The notes under the pieces are model-generated. The model did not search any database. It was given only the letters and a program-made list of their open reading frames with translations, and had not been told where the DNA came from. Positions 1 through 11,558 of a stretch of 64,000 nucleotides of DNA are shown here, in pieces. The DNA lies in the NCBI RefSeq assembly GCF_031882575.1, contig NZ_CP134772.1, positions 6,607,001-6,671,000 on the forward strand. The letters run 5' to 3'. Within the stretch, counting starts at the first letter, position 1. Every line of letters begins with the position of its first letter. The position numbers were made by a program, and so were the translations under genes. The stretch comes from Pseudomonas sp. VD-NE ins (GTDB lineage: Bacteria; Pseudomonadota; Gammaproteobacteria; Pseudomonadales; Pseudomonadaceae).

Positions 1-356
1 TGGCCGGCCCTCGTCCTTCGTCATCGGGTACGTCTTCGTTCTTGTTTTAGTGGTCGGTTTCACCCTGCGTCGCGGTTCTCGAATCAAAGCCCGGGATTTG
101 GCGACGAGGGGCATTCTAAACACATCCGTCAGGGATTCGTGAACCGCCCGGCGAGAATAAATCCGCTACGCTGACGAGAACTGACCAGTCACGGTATGGC
201 CAGTTGAAATTGCTCGGCAATTGGCACAGATTGACAGCAAATAACTACAACAACGTTTTCGCCTGTCGTCTTAGCGGTTTTTTCCAACCGATCTGACAGA
301 CCCTTCTCTAAAGCCTGTAGGAAGTGCTGCGAAAACCAAGACCAAGGGGTCGCTGT
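1..356. other. Left-edge stretch before rmd, no firm gene
   Basis: No gene can be assigned. A frame open from base 2 to a stop at 140-142 on the + strand encodes about 46 residues with one hydrophobic run (FVIGYVFVLVLVVGF) followed by basic residues, so it could be the C-terminal tail of a membrane protein cut by the window. Alternatively, an ATG on the minus strand at base 24 starts a frame that leaves the window after eight codons. Neither can be decided from the fragment. Bases 143-343 look non-coding and should hold the promoter of the polysaccharide operon; I could not fix a -10/-35 pair. Confidence 0.4.
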
Positions 357-2239
<1,883 letters not shown>

Positions 2240-2242
2240 GCC

Positions 2243-3685
2243 ATGCTGATCCCCGTGATTCTGTCCGGCGGCGCCGGCACCCGTTTGTGGCCGGTGTCCC
2301 GCGAGGGCCATCCGAAACCGTTCATGAATCTGCCCGACGGCCAATCGCTGCTGGGCAAGACCTATCAGCGTGCGGCAGCGTTGCTCGACGGCTGGGGCGA
2401 CATCGTCACGGTGACCAACCGCGAGTACTACTTCCAGAGCAAGGATCACTATTGCGCCGCCCACGTGTCGCGCCATCGCGGGCACTTCCTGCTGGAGCCG
2501 ACCGGGCGCAACACGGCGCCGGCCATTGCTGCTGCCGCGTTGTCGCTGCAAGCACTGCACGGTGACGACGCGATCATGGTGGTGATGCCCGCCGACCATT
2601 TGATCGTCAATCAGGACGCGCTGAAAACCGCGGTCGAGCACGCCGTCAATCTGGCCAAAGACGGTTATCTGGTGACCTTCGGTGTGATCCCGACGGCGGC
2701 GGAAACCGGCTTCGGCTACATCGAGACCGGCGCCCCGCTGGACGCCAAAGGCGCGGCGAAAGTACAGCGTTTCGTCGAGAAACCCGACCTGCAAACCGCT
2801 ACGCATTATCTGGAGAGCGGCAACTTCCTGTGGAACTCAGGCATGTTCTGCTTCACCACCGCCACCGTGATTGCCGAGCTGCAATTGCACGCGCCCGAAC
2901 TGCTCGAGCAGACCCGCGCCTGCCTGGCCGCCAGCGCGCCGATCGAAACCGTCGGTTGCCTGCAGCAAGAACTGTCGCCGGCGCTGTTCGCGGAAATCAC
3001 CGACATTTCCATCGACTACGCACTGATGGAGCGCTCGGAAAAAGTCGTGGTCGTGCCGGCGGGTTTCGACTGGAGCGACATCGGTTCGTGGGGCGCCGTC
3101 GCGGCATTGGTGCCGGCCGACGCCGACAACAACCGCGCCAGCGGCGAAGCGATTTTCATCGACAGCCACAACAACTTCGTCCAGAGCGAAGGTCGTCTGG
3201 TGGCAACGGTGGGTGTGGATAATCTGATCGTGGTCGACACCGCCGACGCCGTGCTGGTGGCCCATGCCGACCGTGCGCAGGACGTACGCCGCGTGGCCAA
3301 GCAACTCAAGGACAAATCCCACGAAGCCTATCGGTTGCATCGTACCGTCAGCCGTCCGTGGGGTACTTACACTGTTCTCGAAGAAGGGCCGCGCTTCAAG
3401 ATCAAGCGCATCGTGGTCAAGCCTGGCGGCAAGTTGTCGCTGCAAATGCACCATCACCGCAACGAACACTGGGTGGTGGTCGAAGGCATGGCCAAGGTCA
3501 CCAACAATGGCAGCGGTACGACGCTGGTAGCCAAGAACGAATCGACCTTCATCGCCGCCGGCCACAAGCATCGCCTGGAAAACCCCGGGGTGATCGATCT
3601 GGTGATCATCGAAGTGCAAAGCGGCGAATACCTGGGAGAGGACGACATCGTTCGCTTCGAAGACCAATACGGCAGGACGGTTTAA
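2243..3685 (+). CDS. wbpW: Bifunctional mannose-1-P guanylyltransferase / mannose-6-P isomerase
   Basis: Type II PMI-GMP protein of 480 aa that supplies GDP-mannose. The N-terminal nucleotidyltransferase has the signature SGGAGTRLWP at residues 8-17 with Lys25 following. The C-terminal cupin isomerase domain carries QMHHHR at 401-406, the metal-binding region. It is a paralogue type of AlgA, but its place between gmd and an ABC exporter points to the A-band role (wbpW) rather than alginate. Start ATG follows AAGGAG about 10 bases upstream. It abuts wzm with no gap. Confidence 0.9.
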   Translation: MLIPVILSGGAGTRLWPVSREGHPKPFMNLPDGQSLLGKTYQRAAALLDGWGDIVTVTNREYYFQSKDHYCAAHVSRHRGHFLLEPTGRNTAPAIAAAALSLQALHGDDAIMVVMPADHLIVNQDALKTAVEHAVNLAKDGYLVTFGVIPTAAETGFGYIETGAPLDAKGAAKVQRFVEKPDLQTATHYLESGNFLWNSGMFCFTTATVIAELQLHAPELLEQTRACLAASAPIETVGCLQQELSPALFAEITDISIDYALMERSEKVVVVPAGFDWSDIGSWGAVAALVPADADNNRASGEAIFIDSHNNFVQSEGRLVATVGVDNLIVVDTADAVLVAHADRAQDVRRVAKQLKDKSHEAYRLHRTVSRPWGTYTVLEEGPRFKIKRIVVKPGGKLSLQMHHHRNEHWVVVEGMAKVTNNGSGTTLVAKNESTFIAAGHKHRLENPGVIDLVIIEVQSGEYLGEDDIVRFEDQYGRTV

Positions 3686-4483
3686 ATGCTGCTTTCCCTG
3701 TTCCGCTCATTGCATGGCTACCGGGGTTTCATCTTCGGCAGCGTGCAGCGAGAGTTTCAAGCGCGGTACCGCAATTCGTTGTTCGGCGCGCTGTGGCCGA
3801 TCTTCAATCCGCTGTCGATGATCGTCGTTTACACCGTGATCTTTTCCCACATCATGCGCGCCCGTTTACCCGGCGTGGATGACAGCATGGCCTACAGCGT
3901 CTACCTCTGCGCCGGGCTGCTGGCGTGGGGACTGTTTTCCGAAATTACTCTGCGCAGCCAGAACATGTTTCTGGAAAACGCCAACCTGCTGAAGAAAATC
4001 AGCTTCCCGCGCATCTGTCTGCCGGTGATAGTGCTGTGCAACGCCGGGATCAACTTCGCGATCATCATCAGCCTGTTTCTCGGCTTTCTGCTGATCACCG
4101 GACGCTGGCCGGGCATGGCCTTGTTGGCGCTGATTCCATTGATCGCCCTGCAAATGATGTTCTGCGCCGGACTGGGCATGGTCCTCGGCGTATTGAACGT
4201 GTTCTTCCGCGATGTCGGTCAGCTGTTCGGCATCTGCCTGCAATTCTGGTTTTGGCTGACGCCGATCGTTTACCCGATCACGATCCTGCCGGAATGGGTA
4301 CAGCGCCTGCTGCAACTCAACCCGCTGACCAACCTGTTCAGCAGTTATCAAAACCTGTTTCTCTACGGTCAGTGGCCGGTCTGGAGCTCGCTGCTGCCGA
4401 TCTTCGTCACGGGTGTGCTGTTTTGTCTGATCGGTCTGCGGCTGTTTCGCCAGCGCGTCGGCGAAATGGTGGATGAACTCTGA
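3686..4483 (+). CDS. wzm: O-polysaccharide ABC exporter, permease subunit
   Basis: 265-residue integral membrane protein of the ABC-2 type, with about six predicted membrane helices (for example around residues 35-55, 70-90, 110-140, 150-175, 185-200 and 230-250). It should form the channel that exports undecaprenyl-linked D-rhamnan across the inner membrane together with Wzt. The start codon follows the wbpW stop directly and its own TGA overlaps the wzt ATG by one base. Position and partner support the name; the permease sequence alone would only say polysaccharide or teichoic-acid type exporter. Confidence 0.88.
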   Translation: MLLSLFRSLHGYRGFIFGSVQREFQARYRNSLFGALWPIFNPLSMIVVYTVIFSHIMRARLPGVDDSMAYSVYLCAGLLAWGLFSEITLRSQNMFLENANLLKKISFPRICLPVIVLCNAGINFAIIISLFLGFLLITGRWPGMALLALIPLIALQMMFCAGLGMVLGVLNVFFRDVGQLFGICLQFWFWLTPIVYPITILPEWVQRLLQLNPLTNLFSSYQNLFLYGQWPVWSSLLPIFVTGVLFCLIGLRLFRQRVGEMVDEL

Positions 4484-5736
4484 TGGGACATATTCGCGTC
4501 ACCGGCCTGAGCAAGGCCTACAAACAATACCCCAACCGCTGGAGCCGACTGGCCGAGTGGCTGCTCCCGTTTTCGCCGATCCGCCACCGCCAGCACTGGG
4601 TGCTGCAAGACGTCGAATTCGAAATCGCCCCCGGTGAAGCGGTGGGCATCGTCGGCGCCAACGGCGCGGGCAAAAGCACTTTGCTGAAGATGATCACCGG
4701 CACCACCCAACCCACCACCGGCAAGATAGAACTGCAAGGCCGCGTGGCAGCACTGCTGGAACTGGGCATGGGTTTCCACCCGGATTTCACCGGTCGCCAG
4801 AACGCCATCATGGCCGGCCAGTTGCTGGGCATGCAGCTCGAAGAAATCGAAGCACTGATACCCGACATCGAGCATTTCGCCGAGATCGGCGACGCCATCG
4901 ACCAACCGGTACGCACTTACTCCAGCGGCATGCAGATGCGCCTGGCGTTCAGCGTTGCCACGGCGCGGCGCCCGGACATCCTTATCGTCGACGAGGCACT
5001 GTCGGTGGGCGACGCCTACTTCCAGCACAAAAGCTTCGAACGCATCCGCAGTTTCCGCAAATCCGGGACCACGCTGCTGATCGTGTCCCACGACCGTTCG
5101 GCCATTCAATCGATCTGCGATTCGGCGATTCTGCTCAAGGATGGCCGCATGGCCATGTACGGCAAACCGGAGCCGGTGCTCGATTATTACAACGCGCTGA
5201 TGGCCGAACGCGAAGGTCAGATCGTGCGACAGGAAATGCTCGCCGGCGGCGAAGTGCAAACCGTCTCCGGGACCGGCGAAGCAGCGATTCTCGGCGTGCG
5301 CCTGCTCGACGAAAACGATCGCAGCATCGACGCCGCCGAAGTCGGCCAAGCGGTGGTGCTCGAAGTGAAAGTTGAAGTGCGCAAGGACATCGAACGGCTG
5401 GTACTGGGCTTTATCCTCAAGGATCGTCTGGGCCAGATGATGTACGGCATCAACACCCATCGCCTCGACAAGGCGCTGACCGACCTGCACGCCGGCGAGC
5501 GTTTCACCTATCGCTTCGCTTTCGTCATGGGGTTGGGCAAAGGCAATTACTCCGTGTCGCTGAGCCTGTCGCGCCTGGACTCTCACCTCGATCGCAATTT
5601 CGAATGGCGCGATTACGGGCTGGTGTTCCACGTCATCAACAATCGACAGGAAGATTTCGTCGGCTGTTCATGGCTGGGTGCCAAGACCACCATCTTGCGC
5701 GACACCGAAGCCCGGCCTGTCGAGCGCTTGCCATGA
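4483..5736 (+). CDS. wzt: O-polysaccharide ABC exporter, ATP-binding subunit
   Basis: 417-residue ATPase partner of Wzm. Walker A GANGAGKST is at residues 58-66, the ABC signature YSSGMQ at 145-150, Walker B with catalytic Glu170 at 163-170 and the switch His at 202. Roughly residues 250-417 form an extra C-terminal domain, as in Wzt proteins that recognise the modified non-reducing end of the glycan and so couple chain termination with export. ATGA overlap with the following glycosyltransferase. Confidence 0.9.
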   Translation: MGHIRVTGLSKAYKQYPNRWSRLAEWLLPFSPIRHRQHWVLQDVEFEIAPGEAVGIVGANGAGKSTLLKMITGTTQPTTGKIELQGRVAALLELGMGFHPDFTGRQNAIMAGQLLGMQLEEIEALIPDIEHFAEIGDAIDQPVRTYSSGMQMRLAFSVATARRPDILIVDEALSVGDAYFQHKSFERIRSFRKSGTTLLIVSHDRSAIQSICDSAILLKDGRMAMYGKPEPVLDYYNALMAEREGQIVRQEMLAGGEVQTVSGTGEAAILGVRLLDENDRSIDAAEVGQAVVLEVKVEVRKDIERLVLGFILKDRLGQMMYGINTHRLDKALTDLHAGERFTYRFAFVMGLGKGNYSVSLSLSRLDSHLDRNFEWRDYGLVFHVINNRQEDFVGCSWLGAKTTILRDTEARPVERLP

Positions 5737-7100
5737 CCCGCTTGCTCGTCGAATGCACCCATGTGTTCAAACACCCGACCATCAACTCGGGGATTCAGCG
5801 GGTGGTGCGCAACGTCATCAAGCAACTGCCTGCCAGCGCCGCAGGCGTCGAGTGCATGCCGGTGGTGGTGCTGAATGGCGAACTCTATCGCGTACTGCAA
5901 CTGGCATCGCTCGATACGCCTTTTTTCAACAGGCTGGAAACCTTCGGCGGTCGCCTGGAGCGCCTCGCCCATCGCTTCTGGCAATGGCATCAGCGTCGTG
6001 ATGCGCAACTCACCTCGAAACTGGCACGGCGGATTCTGTATGTCGGCTACCGGCTGACGATCTTCGGCGCGTTCGGCCTGCCGATCCGCCTGATCCGACG
6101 AATCAATCGCAGGCAACTGCTCAAACGTTGTTCACCGTTACAACACCAGCCGGGCGATCAACTGGTGTTGCTGGATTCATCCTGGCACTCGGATTTTTTC
6201 GCCCACGTCGAGCGACTCAAACGCGACGGCGTCGGCATGATCGCGGTGATCTACGACCTGATACCGCTGACCCATCCGCAGTTTTACGACACGCGTCTGG
6301 TCGAGGTTTTCAGCGAGTGGTTCGACTGGATCACTCGCACGGCCGATGGCTACATGGCGATTTCCGCCACGGTGCGTGATCAGGTGCGTGAAGAATTGCA
6401 GCGCAGAATCGGTGTCGAGCAGACCAGCAAGCGCTGGTTCGATTTCTTTTACCTGGGTTCCGAACTGGATCTGCATACCGACCAGGCAACGGTCGAGCCG
6501 CGCCTGAAGCAATTGTTCACGACAACCGAGCCGGTTTACCTGATGGTCAGCACCATCGAGCCACGCAAAAACCATGCGTATCTGCTCGATGCCTTCGAGC
6601 GCGCCTGGGCCACTGGCTCAACGGCCCGGCTGTGCATCGCCGGGCGGATCGGCTGGAAATGCGAGGCCCTGCTCGCCCGGGTGCGCAATCATCCCGAGCT
6701 GAATCAGCGTCTGTTCATGTTCAACGACCTCAGCGACACCAGTCTTGAACACGCTTACGCTCACGCCAGTGCGCTGGTGTTCCCCTCATTCGTCGAAGGC
6801 TTTGGTTTGCCCTTGGTGGAAGCCATGCAGCGTGGCCTGCCGGCGATGGGCAGCGATATCGCGGTGTTCCGCGAAATCGGCGGCGAGTTCATGGCGTATT
6901 TTGATCTGCAGGATCCGCAAAGCCTTGCCGACCTGATCAACCAATTCCAGCGCAACGGCCAGTTCCCCGCTGCTCGCGAGGTCGCGGACTGGCAGTGGAT
7001 CGGCTGGCGCGAAGCCAGTCTGCAACTGGCCGAACGCAGTGTGCGTAATGTTCTGCAAGCGCCGGCGGCGCCAGCGAGGCAACATGCGCATAGCGCTTAA
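5733..7100 (+). CDS. wbpX: D-rhamnosyltransferase candidate, GT4-type (WbpX)
   Basis: Family-4-like glycosyltransferase of 455 aa with the retaining-enzyme motif E-x7-E at Glu355/Glu363 (EGFGLPLVE) and the conserved STIEPRKNH donor-side stretch. I use the ATG at 5733, which overlaps the wzt stop; an upstream in-frame start would run deep into wzt. In P. aeruginosa the corresponding gene (about 460 aa, same position) is WbpX, proposed to add D-rhamnose in chain growth. Its 3' end overlaps wbpY by 17 bases. Confidence 0.82.
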   Translation: MTRLLVECTHVFKHPTINSGIQRVVRNVIKQLPASAAGVECMPVVVLNGELYRVLQLASLDTPFFNRLETFGGRLERLAHRFWQWHQRRDAQLTSKLARRILYVGYRLTIFGAFGLPIRLIRRINRRQLLKRCSPLQHQPGDQLVLLDSSWHSDFFAHVERLKRDGVGMIAVIYDLIPLTHPQFYDTRLVEVFSEWFDWITRTADGYMAISATVRDQVREELQRRIGVEQTSKRWFDFFYLGSELDLHTDQATVEPRLKQLFTTTEPVYLMVSTIEPRKNHAYLLDAFERAWATGSTARLCIAGRIGWKCEALLARVRNHPELNQRLFMFNDLSDTSLEHAYAHASALVFPSFVEGFGLPLVEAMQRGLPAMGSDIAVFREIGGEFMAYFDLQDPQSLADLINQFQRNGQFPAAREVADWQWIGWREASLQLAERSVRNVLQAPAAPARQHAHSA

Positions 7101-8214
7101 CGCACGCATTCTTCAGGCACCGCGCACCGGCATCGGCCATTACGTTGCCGAACTGGTCAACGCCTTGCGCAGCGAACCCGACATTGACGTGACATTGTTC
7201 CACGGCTGGGGCTGGAGCTCGGCACTGCCGGAAGCGGCGATGCCCGGTTACTCGCGCCTGACGCCACTGCTGCGGCAGATTCCCGGGGCCTATCAGGCAC
7301 GTCGCTGGCTGGAGCAGAAACGCTTCGATCAGGGTCGCACGCAAGGTATCGACCTCTATCACGAACCGAGTCTGTGGCCGCTGGCCTTCGACGGCCCGAC
7401 CGTGATCACCCTGCACGACCTGACTCACCTGCATTTCCCCGAAACCCAGCCACCGGCACGGCTCAAGGAAATCGAGCGGCGATTGACCGTGGGTGTGCAA
7501 CAGGCGCAGGTCATTCTCACCGACTCGCAAGCGATTGCCGAAGAAGCTCAGGATTATTTCGGCCTGCCTGCCGAGCGTTTCGTCGTCGCGCCACTGGGGG
7601 TCGCCGAGCGCTTTCATCCGCGCGAGGCGAGCGCCATTGACGCGGTGCTCAAGGCGCACGCGGTTGAGGCGCGGGAGTATTTCCTTTGCGTAGGCACGCT
7701 GGAGCCGCGCAAGAACCTTGGCTTGGCCCTGCGCGCCCATGCCCTGCTGCCGGAGGCCGTGCGCCAGCGTTATCCGCTGCTGATCGTCGGCATGGCCGGC
7801 TGGGAACGCGAGCAGTTCAGCGAACCCTTGCGTCAGGCGTTGGCCAGCGGGCATGTGTGCCTGCTCGGTTATTTGCCCGATGACCAGGTGGCGCAACTGT
7901 TGGCCGGCGCCCGCGCCCTGATTTTTCCGTCGCTGTATGAAGGTTTTGGTCTGCCAGTGCTGGAGGCCATGGCCAGTGGCACACCGGTGGTGCTCACGCG
8001 TTCTTCGGCAATGCCGGAAGTCGCGGGCGCAGCGGGCAACTATATTGAAGCTGACGATGCAGAAGGCCTGCGTGATGCGCTGAGCCAACTGATCGACGAT
8101 CAAGCGCATTGGCAGGCATGCCAAGAAGCCGGGTTACAGCAGTCACGGCTTTTTTCCTGGGAGCGTTGTGCACAGGCCACCGCCAGTGCCTACCGCCAGG
8201 CCATGGGAGGTTGA
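7084..8214 (+). CDS. wbpY: D-rhamnosyltransferase candidate, GT4-type (WbpY)
   Basis: Glycosyltransferase of 376 aa, the length of P. aeruginosa WbpY. The start ATG at 7084 gives MRIALNARIL, a typical GT4 N-terminal strand, and lies inside the end of wbpX. The E-x7-E motif is at Glu286/Glu294 (EGFGLPVLE), and GTLEPRKNL marks the second Rossmann domain. It should extend the D-rhamnan backbone on the cytoplasmic face of the inner membrane. Order and length support the name; which linkage it makes cannot be read from sequence. Confidence 0.82.
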   Translation: MRIALNARILQAPRTGIGHYVAELVNALRSEPDIDVTLFHGWGWSSALPEAAMPGYSRLTPLLRQIPGAYQARRWLEQKRFDQGRTQGIDLYHEPSLWPLAFDGPTVITLHDLTHLHFPETQPPARLKEIERRLTVGVQQAQVILTDSQAIAEEAQDYFGLPAERFVVAPLGVAERFHPREASAIDAVLKAHAVEAREYFLCVGTLEPRKNLGLALRAHALLPEAVRQRYPLLIVGMAGWEREQFSEPLRQALASGHVCLLGYLPDDQVAQLLAGARALIFPSLYEGFGLPVLEAMASGTPVVLTRSSAMPEVAGAAGNYIEADDAEGLRDALSQLIDDQAHWQACQEAGLQQSRLFSWERCAQATASAYRQAMGG

Positions 8215-9345
8215 ATGCGAGTTCTTCATTTTTTCAAGACGTACCTGCCTGACTCGGTCGGCGGCATTGAGCAAGTGATCTTCCAACTGTGCGAAAGCGG
8301 CGCCCAGCACGGTATCGACGGCCAGGTGCTGACGCTCAGTGCCGACCCGACACCGCCCGTGGTGAAATTGGGCCAGCACGAAGTGCACCGCGCCAAACTC
8401 GACATCCAGTTCGCCTCCACCGGTTTTTCCTGGAGCGTGTTCAAACAGTTTCGCGAACTGGCGGCCGAGGCCGATGTAGTCAACTACCACTTCCCGTGGC
8501 CGTTCATGGACCTGGTGCATTTCGCCAGCACGATGAATAAACCGAGTGTGGTGACTTACCACTCGGACATCATTCGCCAGAAGCACCTGCTCAAACTCTA
8601 TCGCCCGTTGATGAACCGCTTCCTCGCCAGCGCCGACCGCATTGTTGCCGCTTCACCGAACTACCTGCACACCAGCGATGTGCTGCAGCAGTTCCAGGAC
8701 AAGACCCGGGTGATTCCCTATGGTCTGAACAAGGCAGGTTATCCACAACCCGATACCGAGCGGATGAATCGCTGGCGCCAGCAACTTGGGGATAAGTTTT
8801 TTCTGTTTGTCGGGGTGATGCGTTACTACAAAGGCCTGCACATTCTGCTCGAGGCGCTGAAAGACGTGGATTATCCCGTCGTCATTGTCGGTGCCGGGCC
8901 ATTGGAACTGGAGCTGCACGCTCAGGCACAGGCGTTGGGCCTGCGCAATATTCATTTCCTCGGCCGCCTCGGTGACGAGGACAAAGTCGCGCTGCTGCAA
9001 CTGAGCTACGCGATTGTTTTCCCGTCACACCTGCGCTCCGAAGCTTTCGGCATCTCCCTGCTGGAAGGCGCGATGTACGGCAAGCCGATGATCTCCAGCG
9101 AGATCGGCACTGGCACCAGCTACATCAATATTCACAACGAAACCGGGCTGGTGGTCCCGCCCAGTCATCCACAGGCATTTCGCGAGGCGATGCGCACGCT
9201 CTGGGAAGACCCGGTGCGCGCCGCAGCGATGGGGGTGAAAGCCGAAGCGCGTTACCGCCAGCTATTCACAGCCGATGAAATGGGGCGCAAATGGACGGCG
9301 TTGTATCAGGAATTGCTGGAGGAGAAAGACCTGTCTTACGCCTGA
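8215..9345 (+). CDS. wbpZ: D-rhamnosyltransferase candidate, GT4-type (WbpZ)
   Basis: 376-aa glycosyltransferase, last gene of the polysaccharide operon and start codon immediately after the wbpY stop. The N-terminus reads MRVLHFFKTYLPDSVGGIE, the acceptor-domain start common in GT4 enzymes, and the E-x7-E motif is Glu276/Glu284 (EAFGISLLE). In P. aeruginosa WbpZ is assigned to early D-rhamnose transfer onto the lipid-linked primer. The operon ends about 25 bases before a REPIN, which may shape the 3' end of the transcript. Confidence 0.82.
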   Translation: MRVLHFFKTYLPDSVGGIEQVIFQLCESGAQHGIDGQVLTLSADPTPPVVKLGQHEVHRAKLDIQFASTGFSWSVFKQFRELAAEADVVNYHFPWPFMDLVHFASTMNKPSVVTYHSDIIRQKHLLKLYRPLMNRFLASADRIVAASPNYLHTSDVLQQFQDKTRVIPYGLNKAGYPQPDTERMNRWRQQLGDKFFLFVGVMRYYKGLHILLEALKDVDYPVVIVGAGPLELELHAQAQALGLRNIHFLGRLGDEDKVALLQLSYAIVFPSHLRSEAFGISLLEGAMYGKPMISSEIGTGTSYINIHNETGLVVPPSHPQAFREAMRTLWEDPVRAAAMGVKAEARYRQLFTADEMGRKWTALYQELLEEKDLSYA

Positions 9346-9370
9346 ACCCTGTTTTGGAACGTATACCAAC

Positions 9371-9460
9371 TGTGGGAGCGAGCCTGCTCGCGAAAGCGGT
9401 CTGTCAGCAACAATGATGTTGACTGATCCGACGCATTCGCGAGCAGGCTCGCTCCCACAG
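9371..9460. repeat. REPIN: inverted pair of REP sequences
   Basis: Two near-identical REP copies in inverted orientation. The left copy begins GTGGGAGCGAGCCTGCTCGC at 9372 and the right copy is its reverse complement ending at 9459, with about 40 bases between. The GTGGG ends face outward. Such pairs fold into long hairpins and are spread through fluorescent-pseudomonad genomes by RAYT transposases; none is encoded here. It separates the convergent wbpZ and oxidoreductase genes and may protect or end both messages. Confidence 0.9.
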
Positions 9461-9482
9461 GGTATTTGTGGCGGGGTCGGAA

Positions 9483-11513
9483 TTACAGATCCAGCACTAA
9501 AGGGTGGGTACTATGTGCCGGAACCGCGCAGCAAATCAGCACATGCCCCGCTTCCGGAATATCCGCCGGCGGCTGTGGATAATTCACCGCGCCGCTGACC
9601 AGCCGGGTCTTGCAGGTACCGCACGAACCACCCCGGCAACTAAACTCCGGACGCAAACCCCGGCTTTCCGCCAGCTCCAGCAAACTCCCGCCATCAGGCT
9701 GCCAGCGCGCCTCTTTTGCCGAGCGCTCGAACACCACCGGCACCGATGTGGTCGCTGCGGGCGGTTGTTCGATCACGATCGCGTCCGGATCGGCCTGGCG
9801 TTTCAGCGTCGACGGGCCAAAGGTTTCCGCATGGATCTGCGCATCGCGCACATCCAGTTCGCGCAGGGTGTCGTAAAGCCCTTGGGTAAAACCACCGGGG
9901 CCGCAGAGCACAAAGTCGAGCTGGTCGAAATCCTCGGCATTCAGCAGGTTTCTCAGCACAGTGCCGTCGATGCGCCCACGCACATCGAAATCCTCGCCCT
10001 CTTGCAGATCGGCTTCCGGCTGGCTGAGCAAGCGCAGGACTCGCACAGAGTCGCCTGCGGTTTCGAGCAAACGATCCAGCTCCCTGCGAAACGGCTGATC
10101 GGCGAGGCTGCGCGAACTCTGCAGCAACAATGTCGGACGAATCCCCCGAGTGCGTAAGCCTTGGTACACCACTTCGCGCAACATCGACAGCAATGGCGTG
10201 ATGCCTACTCCGGCCGCCAACAGCACCAACGGTCGGTGCTCCAGTGGCGCCACCGTGAAATGCCCTTGCGGTGCCCGCGCCTCCAGTACGTCACCGACGC
10301 GAATCTGCTCATGCAGATGCGAGGAAATCAACCCTTCGCGCTTGACGCTGATCCGGTAAAAACCGTCCGACGGCGCACTCGAAAGGCTGTACGTGCGGAT
10401 GTGTACCTCACCGTCGAGGGTGAAACGCAGCGGCAAATGCTGACCGGCAAGAAACACCGGCAAACCGGCGCCATCGGTCGGCTCCAGATAGATCGAGCGA
10501 ATGTGGCGGCTCTCCGCTTCGATCTTCGCCACCCGCAGCGGCCGCCATTGGTTGCCCAGCGCCTGCGCCTGCAAACGCGCGTCGGCTTCGGCCCAGTTAC
10601 CGGTCAAAAGACTGGTCGGCGACATGCCGTCGAAGCGCCAGCGCAACGCCAGGGCGGCCGGGCGCCGCACCAGTTTTTCCACTTCAAACGTCCACAGGCG
10701 TTCCGCGCCTTGAAAGGCCTCGATCTGCGGATCATCGAGAAGAATCTCGGTGCGCCCGCTGAGTTGCAGCAGATCACCTGTGGAAAAGTCGATGAACAGC
10801 AAGCCAGCCTTGGGGTTGAGCAGCAGATTGCCAAGCGTGTTGAAGTGCAGATTGCCAGCGAAATCGGGGATGGTCAGACGATTGCCTTCTACCCGTACGA
10901 AACCGGCCTGGCCGCCACGATGAGAAACATCCACCGCGCGCTCGCCCTCGACATCCACAAAACTGGCGACAAAAAACGTATCGGCGCCAGTGATCAGCGC
11001 GATGGCCGCGTCATCGAGGCCGTTCAGATGCTCAGCCGGGCGTGTCTGCGGATCCGTCAGCGGCACGCGCTGAAACTGGCGCAGTTGAATGTATTGCGGG
11101 CAGTTGCCGAAGGCCTGATCCACGCTCACATCAAAACCGTGAGCGCTCAGATTGCCGACATGACCGTTGAGGCGATTGCGCCGACGGGTGTGCAACTCGA
11201 TGCCAAGCAAGCCGATCGGTTCGCCGTTACGCAGCTGCGCAGGGTCATCGGCAGCAGGCTGACTGGCGAAATGCAGGTGCTCGGGATCCGGCGAATGGGC
11301 AAAACCCGGCGCGCCTTCGAGCACACTGGCCCACGGGCGCCCATCTGCATCGACTGCGCCGTACAACATGAAGGGTAATTGCTGATAGAACTCACGGTGC
11401 TGGTCCGGCATCCAGGTGCGAATCACCTTACGCCCGAAGGCTTCCATGCGTTCGGCAACCCCGACTTTCGCTTGCAACTGTTGCTCGCCAGCGTGCCACG
11501 GTGAACGTTCCAT
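9483..11513 (-). CDS. PNPOx-like / FNR / [2Fe-2S] ferredoxin fusion oxidoreductase
   Basis: 676-residue three-part redox protein. The N-terminal half (to about residue 300) resembles the pyridoxamine 5'-phosphate oxidase-like FMN fold. Next is a ferredoxin-reductase module with the FAD motif RTYSLSS and the nucleotide-binding GVGITP. The C-terminus is a plant-type [2Fe-2S] domain with CRGGSCGTC (cysteines about 626, 631, 634) and a later cysteine near 661-662. Together this suggests electron flow from NAD(P)H through FAD to the cluster and an N-terminal flavin or bound substrate; the substrate is unknown. An ATG at 11513 was preferred over a GTG one codon upstream because of spacing from AGGGGAG. 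Follows a GST gene on the same strand. Confidence 0.85.
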   Translation of the reverse strand: MERSPWHAGEQQLQAKVGVAERMEAFGRKVIRTWMPDQHREFYQQLPFMLYGAVDADGRPWASVLEGAPGFAHSPDPEHLHFASQPAADDPAQLRNGEPIGLLGIELHTRRRNRLNGHVGNLSAHGFDVSVDQAFGNCPQYIQLRQFQRVPLTDPQTRPAEHLNGLDDAAIALITGADTFFVASFVDVEGERAVDVSHRGGQAGFVRVEGNRLTIPDFAGNLHFNTLGNLLLNPKAGLLFIDFSTGDLLQLSGRTEILLDDPQIEAFQGAERLWTFEVEKLVRRPAALALRWRFDGMSPTSLLTGNWAEADARLQAQALGNQWRPLRVAKIEAESRHIRSIYLEPTDGAGLPVFLAGQHLPLRFTLDGEVHIRTYSLSSAPSDGFYRISVKREGLISSHLHEQIRVGDVLEARAPQGHFTVAPLEHRPLVLLAAGVGITPLLSMLREVVYQGLRTRGIRPTLLLQSSRSLADQPFRRELDRLLETAGDSVRVLRLLSQPEADLQEGEDFDVRGRIDGTVLRNLLNAEDFDQLDFVLCGPGGFTQGLYDTLRELDVRDAQIHAETFGPSTLKRQADPDAIVIEQPPAATTSVPVVFERSAKEARWQPDGGSLLELAESRGLRPEFSCRGGSCGTCKTRLVSGAVNYPQPPADIPEAGHVLICCAVPAHSTHPLVLDL

Positions 11514-11558
11514 CACGACCTCTCCCCTGCACCCTCGGCACAGTGTGGATTGCGAAAA

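Noticed and set aside
1..24. Possible divergent gene start on the minus strand at base 24
   Set aside because: Only eight codons are in the window and the ribosome-binding context is weak; cannot be told from chance.
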